Below, piece by piece: positions 1 to 8,636 of a stretch of 32,784 bases of DNA; the stretch's first letter is position 1, and each line of letters begins with the position of its first letter. Made by a program: the position numbers and the translations under genes. This DNA comes from a virus. The notes below the pieces were generated by a model, which had not been told where the DNA came from, did not search any database, and worked only from the letters and a program-made list of their open reading frames with translations. The stretch lies in IMG/VR virus record IMGVR_UViG_3300010885_016343, positions 1 through 32,784 of that record. One strand, written 5' to 3'.

Positions 1-1
1 C

Positions 2-82
2 GTGGGTTCGACCACGGATCTTCAGAAGATGCTTCGTGACGCTCGCAAGACGGTTGAGAATGAGGCAAAGGGCAAGGAATGA
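2..82 (+). CDS. C-terminal end of an upstream protein, possibly small terminase gp16 (partial)
   Basis: An open frame enters from the left edge and ends in TGA, giving 26 visible residues that finish in a basic/acidic tail (NEAKGKE). The stop overlaps the terminase ATG (ATGA), which implies translational coupling. In T4 the gene directly upstream of 17 is 16, the small terminase subunit, so this is the likeliest identity by position. The visible tail is too short to confirm it. Confidence 0.5.
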   Translation: MGSTTDLQKMLRDARKTVENEAKGKE

Positions 83-1752
83 AAAAGACGGATGACACCT
101 ATTTGGGCAATCCCCTCATCAAGAGGCGCGGCATCCAGATCGAGTTCACCGAGGAGCAACTCAAGGAGTACATTCTTTGCTCTCAGGACCCCGTCTACTT
201 CATGGAACGATACATGAAGATCGTGACCCTCGATCAGGGTCTCATGCAGATCAAGTTGTATGACTTCCAGCGAGACATCGTCCGAACGGTCCATGCCAAC
301 CGATTCACCATTTGCAAGATTCCTCGCCAGTCGGGCAAGACAACGGTTCTCATCGGTGAGGTCGTTCATCAGATCGTTTTCAATCCGAACTACAAGGTCG
401 CCATTCTCGCCAACAAACTCAAGACCGCCACCGACATCATGGATCGTGTGAAACTGGTCTACGAGAACCTTCCCAAGTGGATGCAACAGGGTGTGGTGGA
501 ATGGAACAAGACCAGCATTACCCTTGAGAACGGGTCGAAGGTCGTCGCCGCCTCGACATCCTCCAGTGCCGTCCGTGGTTCGTCCTATAACTTCCTTCTT
601 CTGGACGAGTTCGCCTTCGTGCCCGATCAGATCGCCGAAGACTTCTTCGCCTCGGTGTATCCCACCATCACGGCAGGTACGACCACGAAGACGGTCATCG
701 TGTCCACGCCGAACGGCATGAACCTCTTCCACAAGTTGTGGACAAACGCCAAGAACGGTCGTTCGGACTTTGTTCCCGTTGAGGCACACTGGTGGCAGGT
801 CCCCGGAAGAGACGAGAAGTTCAAGCGGGAAACCATCAAGAACACCTCCGAAAGACACTGGACCTCGGAATACGAATGTGAGTTTTTGGGGTCTCAGGAC
901 ACCCTCATCAAGGCATCCAAGATTGCATCCCTATCATTTTCCGAACCGATTGCTCAGAGTCAAGAGGGACTGACGGTCTACGAGAATCCCAAGCCAAACC
1001 GGCTCTACATGTCCCTTGTCGATACTAGCCGGGCGATTGGTCAGGACTACCATGCTCTTACCGTCGTAGACGTAACCGAAATACCCTACAAGGTCGTCGC
1101 CAAGTACCGCAACAACCATCTCCCCGCCGCAGTGTACCCTAACGTCATCCAAAACATTGCAATCAAGTACAATAGTTCCTATGTTTTGATTGAGATCAAT
1201 GACATAGGTCAGCAAGTGGCCGACATTCTTCGAGATGAACTTGAATATGACAACATGATTGAAATCGTTGTCAAAGGCAAAAAGGGACAGAAGATGGGTG
1301 TGGCATTCGGTGGAGCCAAGACCTATAACGGACTCAAGATGTCGGCCAGCATCAAAAAGATCGGGTGCATGGCTCTCAAAGAGATGATCGAAGGCGACAA
1401 ACTGATTCTGAACGACTACGACATCATAGCAGAACTCAGCACCTACATATCCAAGGCAAACTCATATGAGGCCAGTTCAGGATATCACGATGACCTCGTC
1501 TCGACGCTTGTTATGTTCGGTTGGATGACTACGCAGCCATATTACAAGGAACTCGTGGACATCGACGTGCGTAGGCGAATCTATGAGGACAAACTCAAGA
1601 AGATCGAGGAGGATTTGATGCCTTTCGGTTTCTTCTCGGATGCGGAGGAAGATGAGGGCGAAGCGGCAAGATTGCTTGCGGAAGAGGGCCGGAAACGGTC
1701 TGTGAATCGCAAGGATACGTCATGGATGGCCGATGCTGAGGATATACTCTGA
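79..1752 (+). CDS. 17: Terminase large subunit (T4 gp17-like DNA packaging motor)
   Basis: 557 aa, close to the 610 aa of T4 gp17. The N-terminal ATPase has Walker A RQSGKTT (residues 83-89), Walker B LLLDEF (173-178) and the coupling motif VSTPNG (208-213). The C-terminal RNase H-fold nuclease has its acidic residues at VDTS (D315), IEIND (E372) and HDD (D471/D472). Known role of the family: it docks on the portal, cuts concatemeric DNA and pumps it into the prohead using ATP. It overlaps the upstream stop by 4 nt and lies directly before the sheath gene, as in T4. Confidence 0.97.
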   Translation: MKKTDDTYLGNPLIKRRGIQIEFTEEQLKEYILCSQDPVYFMERYMKIVTLDQGLMQIKLYDFQRDIVRTVHANRFTICKIPRQSGKTTVLIGEVVHQIVFNPNYKVAILANKLKTATDIMDRVKLVYENLPKWMQQGVVEWNKTSITLENGSKVVAASTSSSAVRGSSYNFLLLDEFAFVPDQIAEDFFASVYPTITAGTTTKTVIVSTPNGMNLFHKLWTNAKNGRSDFVPVEAHWWQVPGRDEKFKRETIKNTSERHWTSEYECEFLGSQDTLIKASKIASLSFSEPIAQSQEGLTVYENPKPNRLYMSLVDTSRAIGQDYHALTVVDVTEIPYKVVAKYRNNHLPAAVYPNVIQNIAIKYNSSYVLIEINDIGQQVADILRDELEYDNMIEIVVKGKKGQKMGVAFGGAKTYNGLKMSASIKKIGCMALKEMIEGDKLILNDYDIIAELSTYISKANSYEASSGYHDDLVSTLVMFGWMTTQPYYKELVDIDVRRRIYEDKLKKIEEDLMPFGFFSDAEEDEGEAARLLAEEGRKRSVNRKDTSWMADAEDIL

Positions 1753-1764
1753 AATAATCAAAGG

Positions 1765-1772
1765 TATAAATA
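1765..1772 (+). promoter_or_regulatory. T4-type late promoter TATAAATA for gp18
   Basis: An exact match to the T4 late promoter octamer. With the T4 register (-13 to -6), transcription would start near 1778, leaving a 35-nt leader that carries the AAGGAG ribosome site at 1799-1804. The same TAAATA core recurs before most plus-strand units here, so chance is unlikely. Confidence 0.88.
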
Positions 1773-1812
1773 TCCATCGACGACACCTAGTCTATACCAA
1801 GGAGACGCATAA

Positions 1813-3738
1813 ATGGCATTTCAACTTTCCCCCGGTGTTCAGGTTACTGAGCGGGACCTCACGACAATCGTTCCTGCGGTCGCAACGACCAACGCCGCAT
1901 TTGCGGGCCTTTTCAGTTGGGGTCCGGTGAACAAGGTTGTTCTGATTGACAGCGAAAACAATCTCGTCAAGACCTTTGGTCTCCCTGACGACACCAACTA
2001 CAAGTATTTCTTCTCGGCGGCGAACTTCTTGTCCTATGGCAACAACCTCTCGGTTGTTCGTTGCCTTTACACCAATACTGCTGCAAAGAATGCTGTTGGT
2101 AATGGATCTTTTGCTTCGGTGTCCGCAGGTCTGATTAACAACATAGATGAAGTTGGCAGCAAGGCTGCTTCTTCGTTTGGCTATTTCACCGCTCGCTACC
2201 CCGGCACCCTCGGAAACTCTCTGCGTGTTGAAGTGTGCGGCGTAGGTGGTGCGGGATTGACTGTGGGTGGATTGTCTGCGGGAAGCCCTTCGAATGCAAC
2301 TCAAACTTCACTTACAGGTCCGCTCGGGTATAATAGTTGGGCATACAACAATCAGTTCGATCGTTCGCCCGGAACCAATGACTACATCGCTTCTCTTGGT
2401 GGCTCTGGCGATGCCTTCCACCTTGTCGTTGTTGACAAGGACGGTCTCTGGACTGGTGCCTCCGGTACGGTCATGGAGAGATATGAGAGCCTTTCGCTCC
2501 ACACCGATGCCTCGGATGCGAATGGCGTATCCAAGTTCTTCCGCACACGAATCAACTCGGATTCGAAGTATATTCTCTGCCCTGAAGGTGGTTCTTGGAC
2601 CAATGTCTATGGAGACATCTGCAACTTCGTATATGGTGCAGCGGCTGGATTCACTGCTTGGGCTGGTATCACTGCGGCATCAAACACGCTGGCTTGGGGT
2701 GGAGTGACATTCGGTGGTCAGAATGCCGTACACGGAGGCATCAACAGCACCTATAAGGCTTTCGGTGTTCTTCGCTACGACTTGACCGGTGGCGTAGGTG
2801 AAACCGCTCCGTCTTCGACAACCGACTATACCGATCTTGCATTCGGTGGCGCAGGTGGTGCGACGGGTGGATATGATTTCTTCAAGGACCCCGAAACCAT
2901 CGATGTCAATCTCATCATCGGTGGCCCCGAAGCAACCAACCAAAGCCTTACCAATCCGGTCGCCAAAATGATTAAGGACCGCATCACCGATGTTCGCAAG
3001 GACTGCGTGCTGTTCTGCTCGGCTCCGATCGACAATCCCGCCGCCACCAATGACAACAAACTGACATGGGCCAAGGATTATCGCAACGCCATCGGTTCGT
3101 CGTCCTACGTCGTCATCGACTCGGGCTACAAGTACATGTACGACATCTACAACGACAAGTATCGTTGGGTGCCGCTGAACGGCGACATTGCCGGTCTCTG
3201 TGCCCGTACCGACCTCACGAATGACCCATGGTGGTCTCCTGCCGGATTCAACCGTGGTCAGGTGAAGGGTGCCATCAAGTTGGCATTCAACCCCACGGCC
3301 ACCTTCCGTGACGAACTCTACAAGAACAACATCAACCCCGTGGTTCAGTTCCCCGGCGAAGGTGTTGTTCTCTACGGCGACAAGACCGCTCAGGCCAAGC
3401 CCTCGGCGTTCGATCGCATCAACGTCCGTCGTCTGTTCATCGTGCTTGAGAAGGCAATCGCCACGGCTTCGAAGTACAGTCTGTTCGAGTTCAACGACTC
3501 GTTCACCCGAGCCCAGTTCCGCTCGCTGGTCGAGCCGTTCCTGCGTGACGTGCAGGCTCGTCGTGGCATCTACGACTTCAAGGTTGTTTGTGATGAGAAG
3601 AACAACACCCCAGAGGTCATCGACGGAAACCGCTTCGTCGCCGACATCTACATCAAGCCCGCTCGTAGCATCAACTTCATTCAGTTGAACTTCGTTGCTA
3701 CACGAACTGGCGTGTCTTTCTCTGAGGTCGGAGCCTAA
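1813..3738 (+). CDS. 18: Tail sheath protein (T4 gp18-like)
   Basis: 641 aa, near the 659 aa of T4 gp18. The N-terminus (LSPGVQVTERDLTT) and a following segment with GLFSWGPVNK are typical of phage contractile sheath subunits. The C-terminal third (RRLFIVLEKAI, YDFKVVCDEKNN and the PARSINFIQLNF ending) is the conserved sheath domain that forms the handshake contacts. The protein polymerises around the tube and contracts at infection. Start fixed by AAGGAG 9 nt upstream. It has its own late promoter and precedes gp19. Confidence 0.96.
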   Translation: MAFQLSPGVQVTERDLTTIVPAVATTNAAFAGLFSWGPVNKVVLIDSENNLVKTFGLPDDTNYKYFFSAANFLSYGNNLSVVRCLYTNTAAKNAVGNGSFASVSAGLINNIDEVGSKAASSFGYFTARYPGTLGNSLRVEVCGVGGAGLTVGGLSAGSPSNATQTSLTGPLGYNSWAYNNQFDRSPGTNDYIASLGGSGDAFHLVVVDKDGLWTGASGTVMERYESLSLHTDASDANGVSKFFRTRINSDSKYILCPEGGSWTNVYGDICNFVYGAAAGFTAWAGITAASNTLAWGGVTFGGQNAVHGGINSTYKAFGVLRYDLTGGVGETAPSSTTDYTDLAFGGAGGATGGYDFFKDPETIDVNLIIGGPEATNQSLTNPVAKMIKDRITDVRKDCVLFCSAPIDNPAATNDNKLTWAKDYRNAIGSSSYVVIDSGYKYMYDIYNDKYRWVPLNGDIAGLCARTDLTNDPWWSPAGFNRGQVKGAIKLAFNPTATFRDELYKNNINPVVQFPGEGVVLYGDKTAQAKPSAFDRINVRRLFIVLEKAIATASKYSLFEFNDSFTRAQFRSLVEPFLRDVQARRGIYDFKVVCDEKNNTPEVIDGNRFVADIYIKPARSINFIQLNFVATRTGVSFSEVGA

Positions 3739-3745
3739 CTTAGCC

Positions 3746-3753
3746 TCTAAATA
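3746..3753 (+). promoter_or_regulatory. Late promoter TCTAAATA for gp19
   Basis: T4-type late octamer 8 nt after the sheath stop. The predicted start is near 3759, giving a 15-nt leader containing AAGGAG. Confidence 0.78.
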
Positions 3754-3773
3754 GAAGAAGGAGAATCTCACAC

Positions 3774-4400
3774 ATGGGTCAGTTCAACATCGACTCTTTC
3801 AGGGCAAATCTGGTCAACGGCATTGCCCGCAACAACCTCTTCCTCGTGCAGGGAAACTTTCCCTCCGGGGGTCTGGGTGCAGTGAACTTCGCCGCTTCGG
3901 CGGCGGGTGCATTGCTCGGTGCATCCGTGGGTGCCGCAGTCGGTGCCGTGGGCAATGCTCTCGGCGGTGGCAGCCCCAGCACGCAAGTATCGTTCCTGTG
4001 TCAGGCGGCTTCGGTCCCTGCGGCCACGATCGCCGTGGGCAGTGCCAACTACATGGGTCGTATCTTCAAGTTCCCAACCGACAAGTCCTTTGCGGACTGG
4101 AACATCACCGTCTACAACGACGGAAACTACAGTCTCCGCAAGGCTTTCGAGCAGTGGATGAACTCGATGAATACGGGAAAGACCAACGTAGGTCCCAACG
4201 CCATGAATGGCTACATGACCGACTGGTCGGTCTCTCCCCTCACTCGTGAAGGAAACGTCATCACCACCTACAAACTGGTTGGTTGCTGGCCTTCCGCACT
4301 GGGCGAAATCGCTCTGAACATGCAGCCCGACACCGCACCTTCGACATTCCAAGCGACACTCTCGTACCAGTACTACGAGATGGCGAACGTGACTACCTAA
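3774..4400 (+). CDS. 19: Tail tube protein (T4 gp19-like) with an Ala/Gly-rich insertion
   Basis: 208 aa against 163 aa in T4. The N-terminus (FRANLVNGIARNNLFLVQG) and the later TYKLVGCWPSALGEIALN block are characteristic of T4-type tube proteins; the latter ends with a beta segment (FQATLSYQYYEM). Hexamers stack into the inner tail tube. Residues about 31-70 form an unusual hydrophobic Ala/Gly-rich stretch, while the tube domain resumes at QVSFLCQAASVPA. AAGGAG lies before the ATG. Two related proteins occur at 11966 and 14620. Confidence 0.93.
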   Translation: MGQFNIDSFRANLVNGIARNNLFLVQGNFPSGGLGAVNFAASAAGALLGASVGAAVGAVGNALGGGSPSTQVSFLCQAASVPAATIAVGSANYMGRIFKFPTDKSFADWNITVYNDGNYSLRKAFEQWMNSMNTGKTNVGPNAMNGYMTDWSVSPLTREGNVITTYKLVGCWPSALGEIALNMQPDTAPSTFQATLSYQYYEMANVTT

Positions 4401-4429
4401 GTCTGAGTATCTCTTGTTGAGGATTTGTA

Positions 4430-5935
4430 ATGGCAGAACTATTTGGGTTCAAGTTAGAGCGTTCCAAGCGGCAAAAGCAGGATATGAAGGCACTGAAATC
4501 GTTCGTGGTTCCAACCACGGACGACGGTGCCATTCCTGTTGAAGCAGGCGGATTCTTTGGACAGTACATCGACCTCGATGGCACTGTTCGAAATGACTTT
4601 GAACTCGTCATGAAATATCGTGAAATGGCGATGGACCCCATCACGGAAATCGCCATTGACGATATTGTGAACGAGGCTATTGTTCTCGGCGAGAAAAAGG
4701 CTCCGGTCAAGATCATCCTTGATCGGCTCAAGCAGCCCGACAACATCAAGGAGAGGATACACGAGGAGTTTCGAAACCTTCTCCGTGTCCTTCAATTCGA
4801 GACCAAGGGATCGGACATCTTCCGCCGTTGGTACGTTGACAGCCGTGTCTACTTTCACGTCATCATCGATGAGGAGAATCCCCAGAAGGGCATTCTTGAA
4901 CTTCGCTATGTCGATCCCATGACGATCACGAAGATTCGTGAGTTCAAGAAGGAGACGATGAAGGACGGCACGAAAGTGATCGCCGGTTATAGAGACTTCT
5001 ACATCTACAACAAGGACACCGCTCGTCAGGGCGGAAATGTCTCGGGAACCAAGATTAGCGAGGATTCGATCGCATTCTGTTCGTCTGGTCTGATGGACAG
5101 CAGATACAAGCGAGTCGTCGGATTCCTTCACAAGGCCATCAAGCCCCTCAACCAACTCCGAATGCTTGAAGATGCCGTAGTCATCTACCGCATCTCTCGT
5201 GCCCCCGAACGCCGCATCTTCTACATCGACGTGGGCAATCTTCCCAAGACCAAGGCGGAAGCATACGTCAAGGGACTGATGAATCAGTACCGCAATCGTC
5301 TGGTCTACGATGCCAATACGGGCGAAATGCGTGACGATCGCAAGTTCATGTCCATGCTGGAGGACTACTGGCTTCCCCGCCGTGAAGGTTCTCGTGGTAC
5401 GGAAATCACCACGCTACAGGGTGGTGCGAACCTCGGCGAATTGACCGACGTGGTCTACTTCCAGAAGAAACTCTACCGTGCCCTTTCGGTTCCTGTTAGT
5501 CGTCTGGAACAGGACAAGCAGTTCATGCTGGGTCGGTCCACCGAAATCACCCGTGACGAGGTGCGATTCAGCAAGTTCATTCACCGTCTTCGCACACGGT
5601 TCTGTGAGTTGTTCTACGACCTTCTCAAGAAGCAGTTGATTCTGAAGAAGGTCATCACGCAGGACGATTGGCCGAACTTCCGAGAGGCCATCTACTTCGA
5701 CTTTGTGAAGGACAATCTGTTCACGGAACTCAAGAACGCCGAAGTCCGTGAGCGTCAGGTTGCCGAATTGGGTAATATCAAACCATACATAGGTAAGTAC
5801 TATTCGCACGATTGGGTTCGCAAGAATGTGCTTGGACAGTCCGAGGCAGAAATCAAGGATATGGACAGGCAGATTGAGCGTGAGCGTAATGCGGGCAAGA
5901 TCGAGGCGGATACGACGCAGTTCGGTCTGGCATAA
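4430..5935 (+). CDS. 20: Portal vertex protein (T4 gp20-like)
   Basis: 501 aa, close to T4 gp20 (524 aa). Recognisable portal segments include MKYREMAMDPITEIAIDDI (about residues 62-80), the clip/stem region with ISRAPERRIFYIDVGNLPK, and the C-terminal wing around LSVPVSRLEQD. The dodecamer forms the head vertex through which DNA passes, the docking site for terminase and neck. GAGGA lies 6 nt before the ATG. No late promoter is visible in the 29-nt gap, so it is probably read through from gp19. Confidence 0.95.
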   Translation: MAELFGFKLERSKRQKQDMKALKSFVVPTTDDGAIPVEAGGFFGQYIDLDGTVRNDFELVMKYREMAMDPITEIAIDDIVNEAIVLGEKKAPVKIILDRLKQPDNIKERIHEEFRNLLRVLQFETKGSDIFRRWYVDSRVYFHVIIDEENPQKGILELRYVDPMTITKIREFKKETMKDGTKVIAGYRDFYIYNKDTARQGGNVSGTKISEDSIAFCSSGLMDSRYKRVVGFLHKAIKPLNQLRMLEDAVVIYRISRAPERRIFYIDVGNLPKTKAEAYVKGLMNQYRNRLVYDANTGEMRDDRKFMSMLEDYWLPRREGSRGTEITTLQGGANLGELTDVVYFQKKLYRALSVPVSRLEQDKQFMLGRSTEITRDEVRFSKFIHRLRTRFCELFYDLLKKQLILKKVITQDDWPNFREAIYFDFVKDNLFTELKNAEVRERQVAELGNIKPYIGKYYSHDWVRKNVLGQSEAEIKDMDRQIERERNAGKIEADTTQFGLA

Positions 5936-5944
5936 GGACAAGGG

Positions 5945-6583
5945 ATGGAAAAAGACACCGAGGACATTCTCAAGACGGTCATCGAAACTCTGATGAAGAA
6001 GGAGGCTTCGAAATTCCGTGGTCTGATCCAGAAGGAACTGGCATCGAAGATCAACGGAAAAATCGAAGAACTCAAGAAGGCTCTGTCGGGTCAGATGATG
6101 ACCTCTCAAAAGTCTCCGACAACCGTCACCGAAATCGGTGGTCCCGTTCCATCCGGAATGTCTCCTTCGGCACCTCCCGCCGTATCCCCTGTTCGGGCGG
6201 GAGATCTTCGGATCGTTCCCACCGCAGCGGGTGCGAACAAGGACGACGTGTCGCTTGACCCGAACTTCGAGAAGGAGTTCTTCTACAAGTCCTACGAGTA
6301 CAAGGGTCAGAACGTCATCGTCAAGCAGGTGGGCACGGGTTTCGGAAAGCCGGTTCGAATCTACATCAACGACCGCCGTTGGGAGTTCTTCCCCGGCCCG
6401 AAGACCGCCGAGAAGGCAACCAAGGAATACATCGACATGATGGTGAAGAGTGCGAAGAAAGATCCTGAACTGGCATCCGCCATGACGAACAAGGTCAAGT
6501 CCGACAAGAAGGCCGGTCTCGCCGCCGCTCCTCCGCAAGCGGATGCGGCAAAGGAAGAATCACCCAAACCCAAGAAGAAGTAA
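5945..6583 (+). CDS. Unknown head-region protein in the gp67/gp68 position
   Basis: 212 aa, not recognised. It has three parts: a charged helical N-terminus (residues 1-60, probably coiled coil), a Pro/Ser/Thr-rich linker (about 60-95), and a compact basic domain (about 100-165, with EFFYKSYEYKGQNVIV and VRIYINDRRWEFFPG) followed by a Lys/Ala/Pro tail. It lies between portal and protease, where T4 has prohead core genes 67 and 68, so a prohead core or neck-assembly role is inferred from position only. It begins 9 nt after gp20 and precedes a gene that shares a motif with gp22. Confidence 0.75.
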   Translation: MEKDTEDILKTVIETLMKKEASKFRGLIQKELASKINGKIEELKKALSGQMMTSQKSPTTVTEIGGPVPSGMSPSAPPAVSPVRAGDLRIVPTAAGANKDDVSLDPNFEKEFFYKSYEYKGQNVIVKQVGTGFGKPVRIYINDRRWEFFPGPKTAEKATKEYIDMMVKSAKKDPELASAMTNKVKSDKKAGLAAAPPQADAAKEESPKPKKK

Positions 6584-6592
6584 GAGGAAGCA

Positions 6593-7162
6593 ATGGAAAA
6601 CCACGATCAAGAAATCAACGAATCGGTAGATATAGATGCTCGTACGGGTGCGTTCAAGAGAACTCTCACTCGCCTTGAGCATTCCCGTGCCCGCCGTGAG
6701 GGCAAGGCTGACAAGTATGCCGGTATGTACAATGACGGAAGTGGTCGTGGAGTCATCATGCCAAAGCCAATCACCTTTAATCAAGAAAGCAAGAGGTTCA
6801 CAGTGGAAATCGACGGTCGTACCAAGGGCCTCCGTGAGGCACTCAAGCGTGTGGAGATGTATCGCAAACTCCGTGAGGAGAAGAAGAAGACCCTGATGGG
6901 TTCGACCAAGAAGGAAGAGGTCGAGATCGACGAAACCCTATCCGAGGACGTTGGCATGACCAAGGGCCAGATCATGGATGCCATCGATCGCAATAATCGT
7001 GGCTGGGTCGTAAAGGAGGAGGAACTCTCCCCCGCCCAGAAGAAGTATCGTTCGTTCTTCAACTCCGCCCTCAAGAAGTTCGGTGCGAAGTCGCCCGCCG
7101 ACCTCGATGACGAAGGCAAGAAGAAGTTGTTCAACTACGTCAAGAAGAACTACAAGGGATAA
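6593..7162 (+). CDS. Putative prohead-core protein sharing a motif with scaffold gp22
   Basis: 189 aa, highly charged. Residues 41-57 carry K-Y-x-G-x-Y-x-D-G-x-G-x-G-x-I-x-P, which is repeated in gp22 at residues 78-94. The C-terminal about 45 residues form a small helical domain (SPAQKKYRSFF, FNYVKKNYKG) of a kind I recall from hypothetical proteins of marine myoviruses. Charged composition, position between gp20 and gp21, and the shared motif suggest a prohead core component; this is inference. AGAGGAAG precedes the ATG, and the stop overlaps the next start (TAATG). Confidence 0.75.
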   Translation: MENHDQEINESVDIDARTGAFKRTLTRLEHSRARREGKADKYAGMYNDGSGRGVIMPKPITFNQESKRFTVEIDGRTKGLREALKRVEMYRKLREEKKKTLMGSTKKEEVEIDETLSEDVGMTKGQIMDAIDRNNRGWVVKEEELSPAQKKYRSFFNSALKKFGAKSPADLDDEGKKKLFNYVKKNYKG

Positions 7163-7587
7163 TGCCGACACTCAAAGCCATCTTTCCGTCTCCTGAGAAA
7201 GCGAAGGAATTCGCCGATCACTTTGGCATCGTTGGACTTCGTGCCAAGGTGGTGCTGGAGAACAAGTCGGTCGAAATAGCGACCGATGATGCCAAGTCGT
7301 TTGAGTTCATCAAGCAAATGGTTCGAGACATTCGTGAGGATTCTCGTTCCGATAGGCACATCGTACGTCTTCTTTCGACCATTCGAGAGTGTGCAGTCGG
7401 CGACCGTTCGTTCGAACTGGGACTGCTTGACGGTTCCGCCGCCAAGATTGGTTCGGACTTTGCTCGAAGGTTCCTGTCTCTCTACGAGAAACTGAGTGAT
7501 GAGGCTCGTCGGAAGATGTGCTTCATCTCGGTCGAGAGCAAGGAAAGTCATGCGAAGGCGGTCCAGTTTGTCATGGGAGGTAATTGA
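7162..7587 (+). CDS. Unknown head-region protein, 141 aa
   Basis: Not recognised. A soluble alpha/beta protein: the first 60 residues (LKAIFPSPEKAKEFADHFG, then a beta-rich stretch) look like a small ferredoxin-like fold, followed by helices. It has no membrane segment or signal peptide. It is translationally coupled at both ends (TAATG before, TGATG after), so it is made together with its neighbours in the prohead gene block. Confidence 0.7.
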   Translation: MPTLKAIFPSPEKAKEFADHFGIVGLRAKVVLENKSVEIATDDAKSFEFIKQMVRDIREDSRSDRHIVRLLSTIRECAVGDRSFELGLLDGSAAKIGSDFARRFLSLYEKLSDEARRKMCFISVESKESHAKAVQFVMGGN

Positions 7588-8183
7588 TGCCTGCATATAG
7601 TCCTCCGGGAGACCCTATAAATCAACCGATTCTTCCGGTTATCGAATCGCCGGGACCAAATGGGTCCATGATTATTCAAGATCTTGTGAGACAGAATAGA
7701 AGATGCGTCAAGCACATCACGATTTCCCAGTATCGTCTCATCAGTAATCTGGATGCGTCTCTGAAGACGAACGATACTCTTATTGGTGTTACTGGTTCCG
7801 CTTTTGATCCAATTGGAGGCTTTTATGGCCCAGCATTTGTCGCAGGAATCACGAATGGCTCCGCCAAACTCTCACGAGTGAGTTGGAATTTCACTCCAAA
7901 TGATGTTGGTCAAGATGTTCCATCCATGACTTTGATGTGGCAAGACAACAGTCTTGGAATTGATCTTCTAAAAGCACTGCCGACCAACAACAACGGAAAA
8001 TACAATGCGGTGGTGATGAGCGGATCGAACGGTGATTTTTCGGTGGAGAAGTTCACCATATCGAACCCCAGCACGACACCATCAGGTTATCTCTATCTTG
8101 TTCACACTTCCTATGATGGAAACACCCTCATACCCTCATCGAACTACGTCTCTGGGAGCATGACTCTAGAATTCGTCCTTTGA
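7587..8183 (+). CDS. Putative virion (decoration or fibre-like) protein, paralogue of the next gene
   Basis: 198 aa from the ATG at 7587, which overlaps the preceding TGA and has GGGAGG 7 nt upstream; an in-frame TTG one codon earlier is less likely. A Pro-rich N-terminus (1-30) leads into a Ser/Thr/Gly-rich beta protein. Residues 67-78 (GVTGSAFDPIGG), the following FVAGIT, and the final LEFVL match the next gene, so the two are tandem duplicates. Composition fits an exterior virion protein; placement in the head operon suggests head decoration, by inference. It uses AGA and GGA codons more than its neighbours. Confidence 0.7.
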   Translation: MPAYSPPGDPINQPILPVIESPGPNGSMIIQDLVRQNRRCVKHITISQYRLISNLDASLKTNDTLIGVTGSAFDPIGGFYGPAFVAGITNGSAKLSRVSWNFTPNDVGQDVPSMTLMWQDNSLGIDLLKALPTNNNGKYNAVVMSGSNGDFSVEKFTISNPSTTPSGYLYLVHTSYDGNTLIPSSNYVSGSMTLEFVL

Positions 8184-8192
8184 TGCGTGAAT

Positions 8193-8200
8193 ACTAAATA
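8193..8200 (+). promoter_or_regulatory. Late promoter ACTAAATA
   Basis: T4-type late octamer 9 nt after the preceding stop. The predicted start is near 8206, with AGAGGA in the leader of the next gene. It gives the second paralogue, and probably gp21, its own transcript. Confidence 0.75.
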
Positions 8201-8222
8201 AGAATATACCCAAGAGGACAAC

Positions 8223-8621
8223 ATGGCAACGAAGCAAAACATTGTAGTAACTCAACGCCGACATGTGGCGAAAATCAATTTTGCGAATGAATCAGCCACC
8301 TACACGTTTGGATTGACTGGTTCTGCTTTCGATGCCATCGGTGGTGCCAATGGTGCGCCGTTTATTGCGGGAATCACGGCAGCCACCCCCAGCCTCTCTA
8401 AGGTTCTGTGGACGGCGAACGGAGCCACGTTCGGATATCACCTCAAGTTCGGCCCAGATACAAGCAATGGAATCACCGCCATGTCTCTGTATGGTGCCAA
8501 CGGAGAGTTTTCCTTTGAACGTCTGACCATCAAGAACAATGCACCGGTTCCTGACGGAAACTTTCTCATCATTCCAACCGCCACCGTCACCGGAACAGTC
8601 ATTTTGGAATTCGTTCTGTAA
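8223..8621 (+). CDS. Putative virion protein, shorter paralogue of the preceding gene
   Basis: 132 aa. Residues 30-41 (GLTGSAFDAIGG), FIAGIT (48-53) and the terminal LEFVL align with the preceding protein, but the Pro-rich N-terminal extension is absent. A Gly/Ala/Thr-rich beta protein without a signal peptide. Its own late promoter and strong ribosome site suggest high expression, as expected of a decoration protein. The function is inferred from composition and position only. Confidence 0.7.
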   Translation: MATKQNIVVTQRRHVAKINFANESATYTFGLTGSAFDAIGGANGAPFIAGITAATPSLSKVLWTANGATFGYHLKFGPDTSNGITAMSLYGANGEFSFERLTIKNNAPVPDGNFLIIPTATVTGTVILEFVL

Positions 8622-8636
8622 CACCAAGGAACCCAA

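Noticed and set aside
7616-7623. TATAAATC as a further late promoter
   Set aside because: It lies inside the coding region at 7587, ends in C where all other octamers end in A, and has no gene start at a fitting distance.
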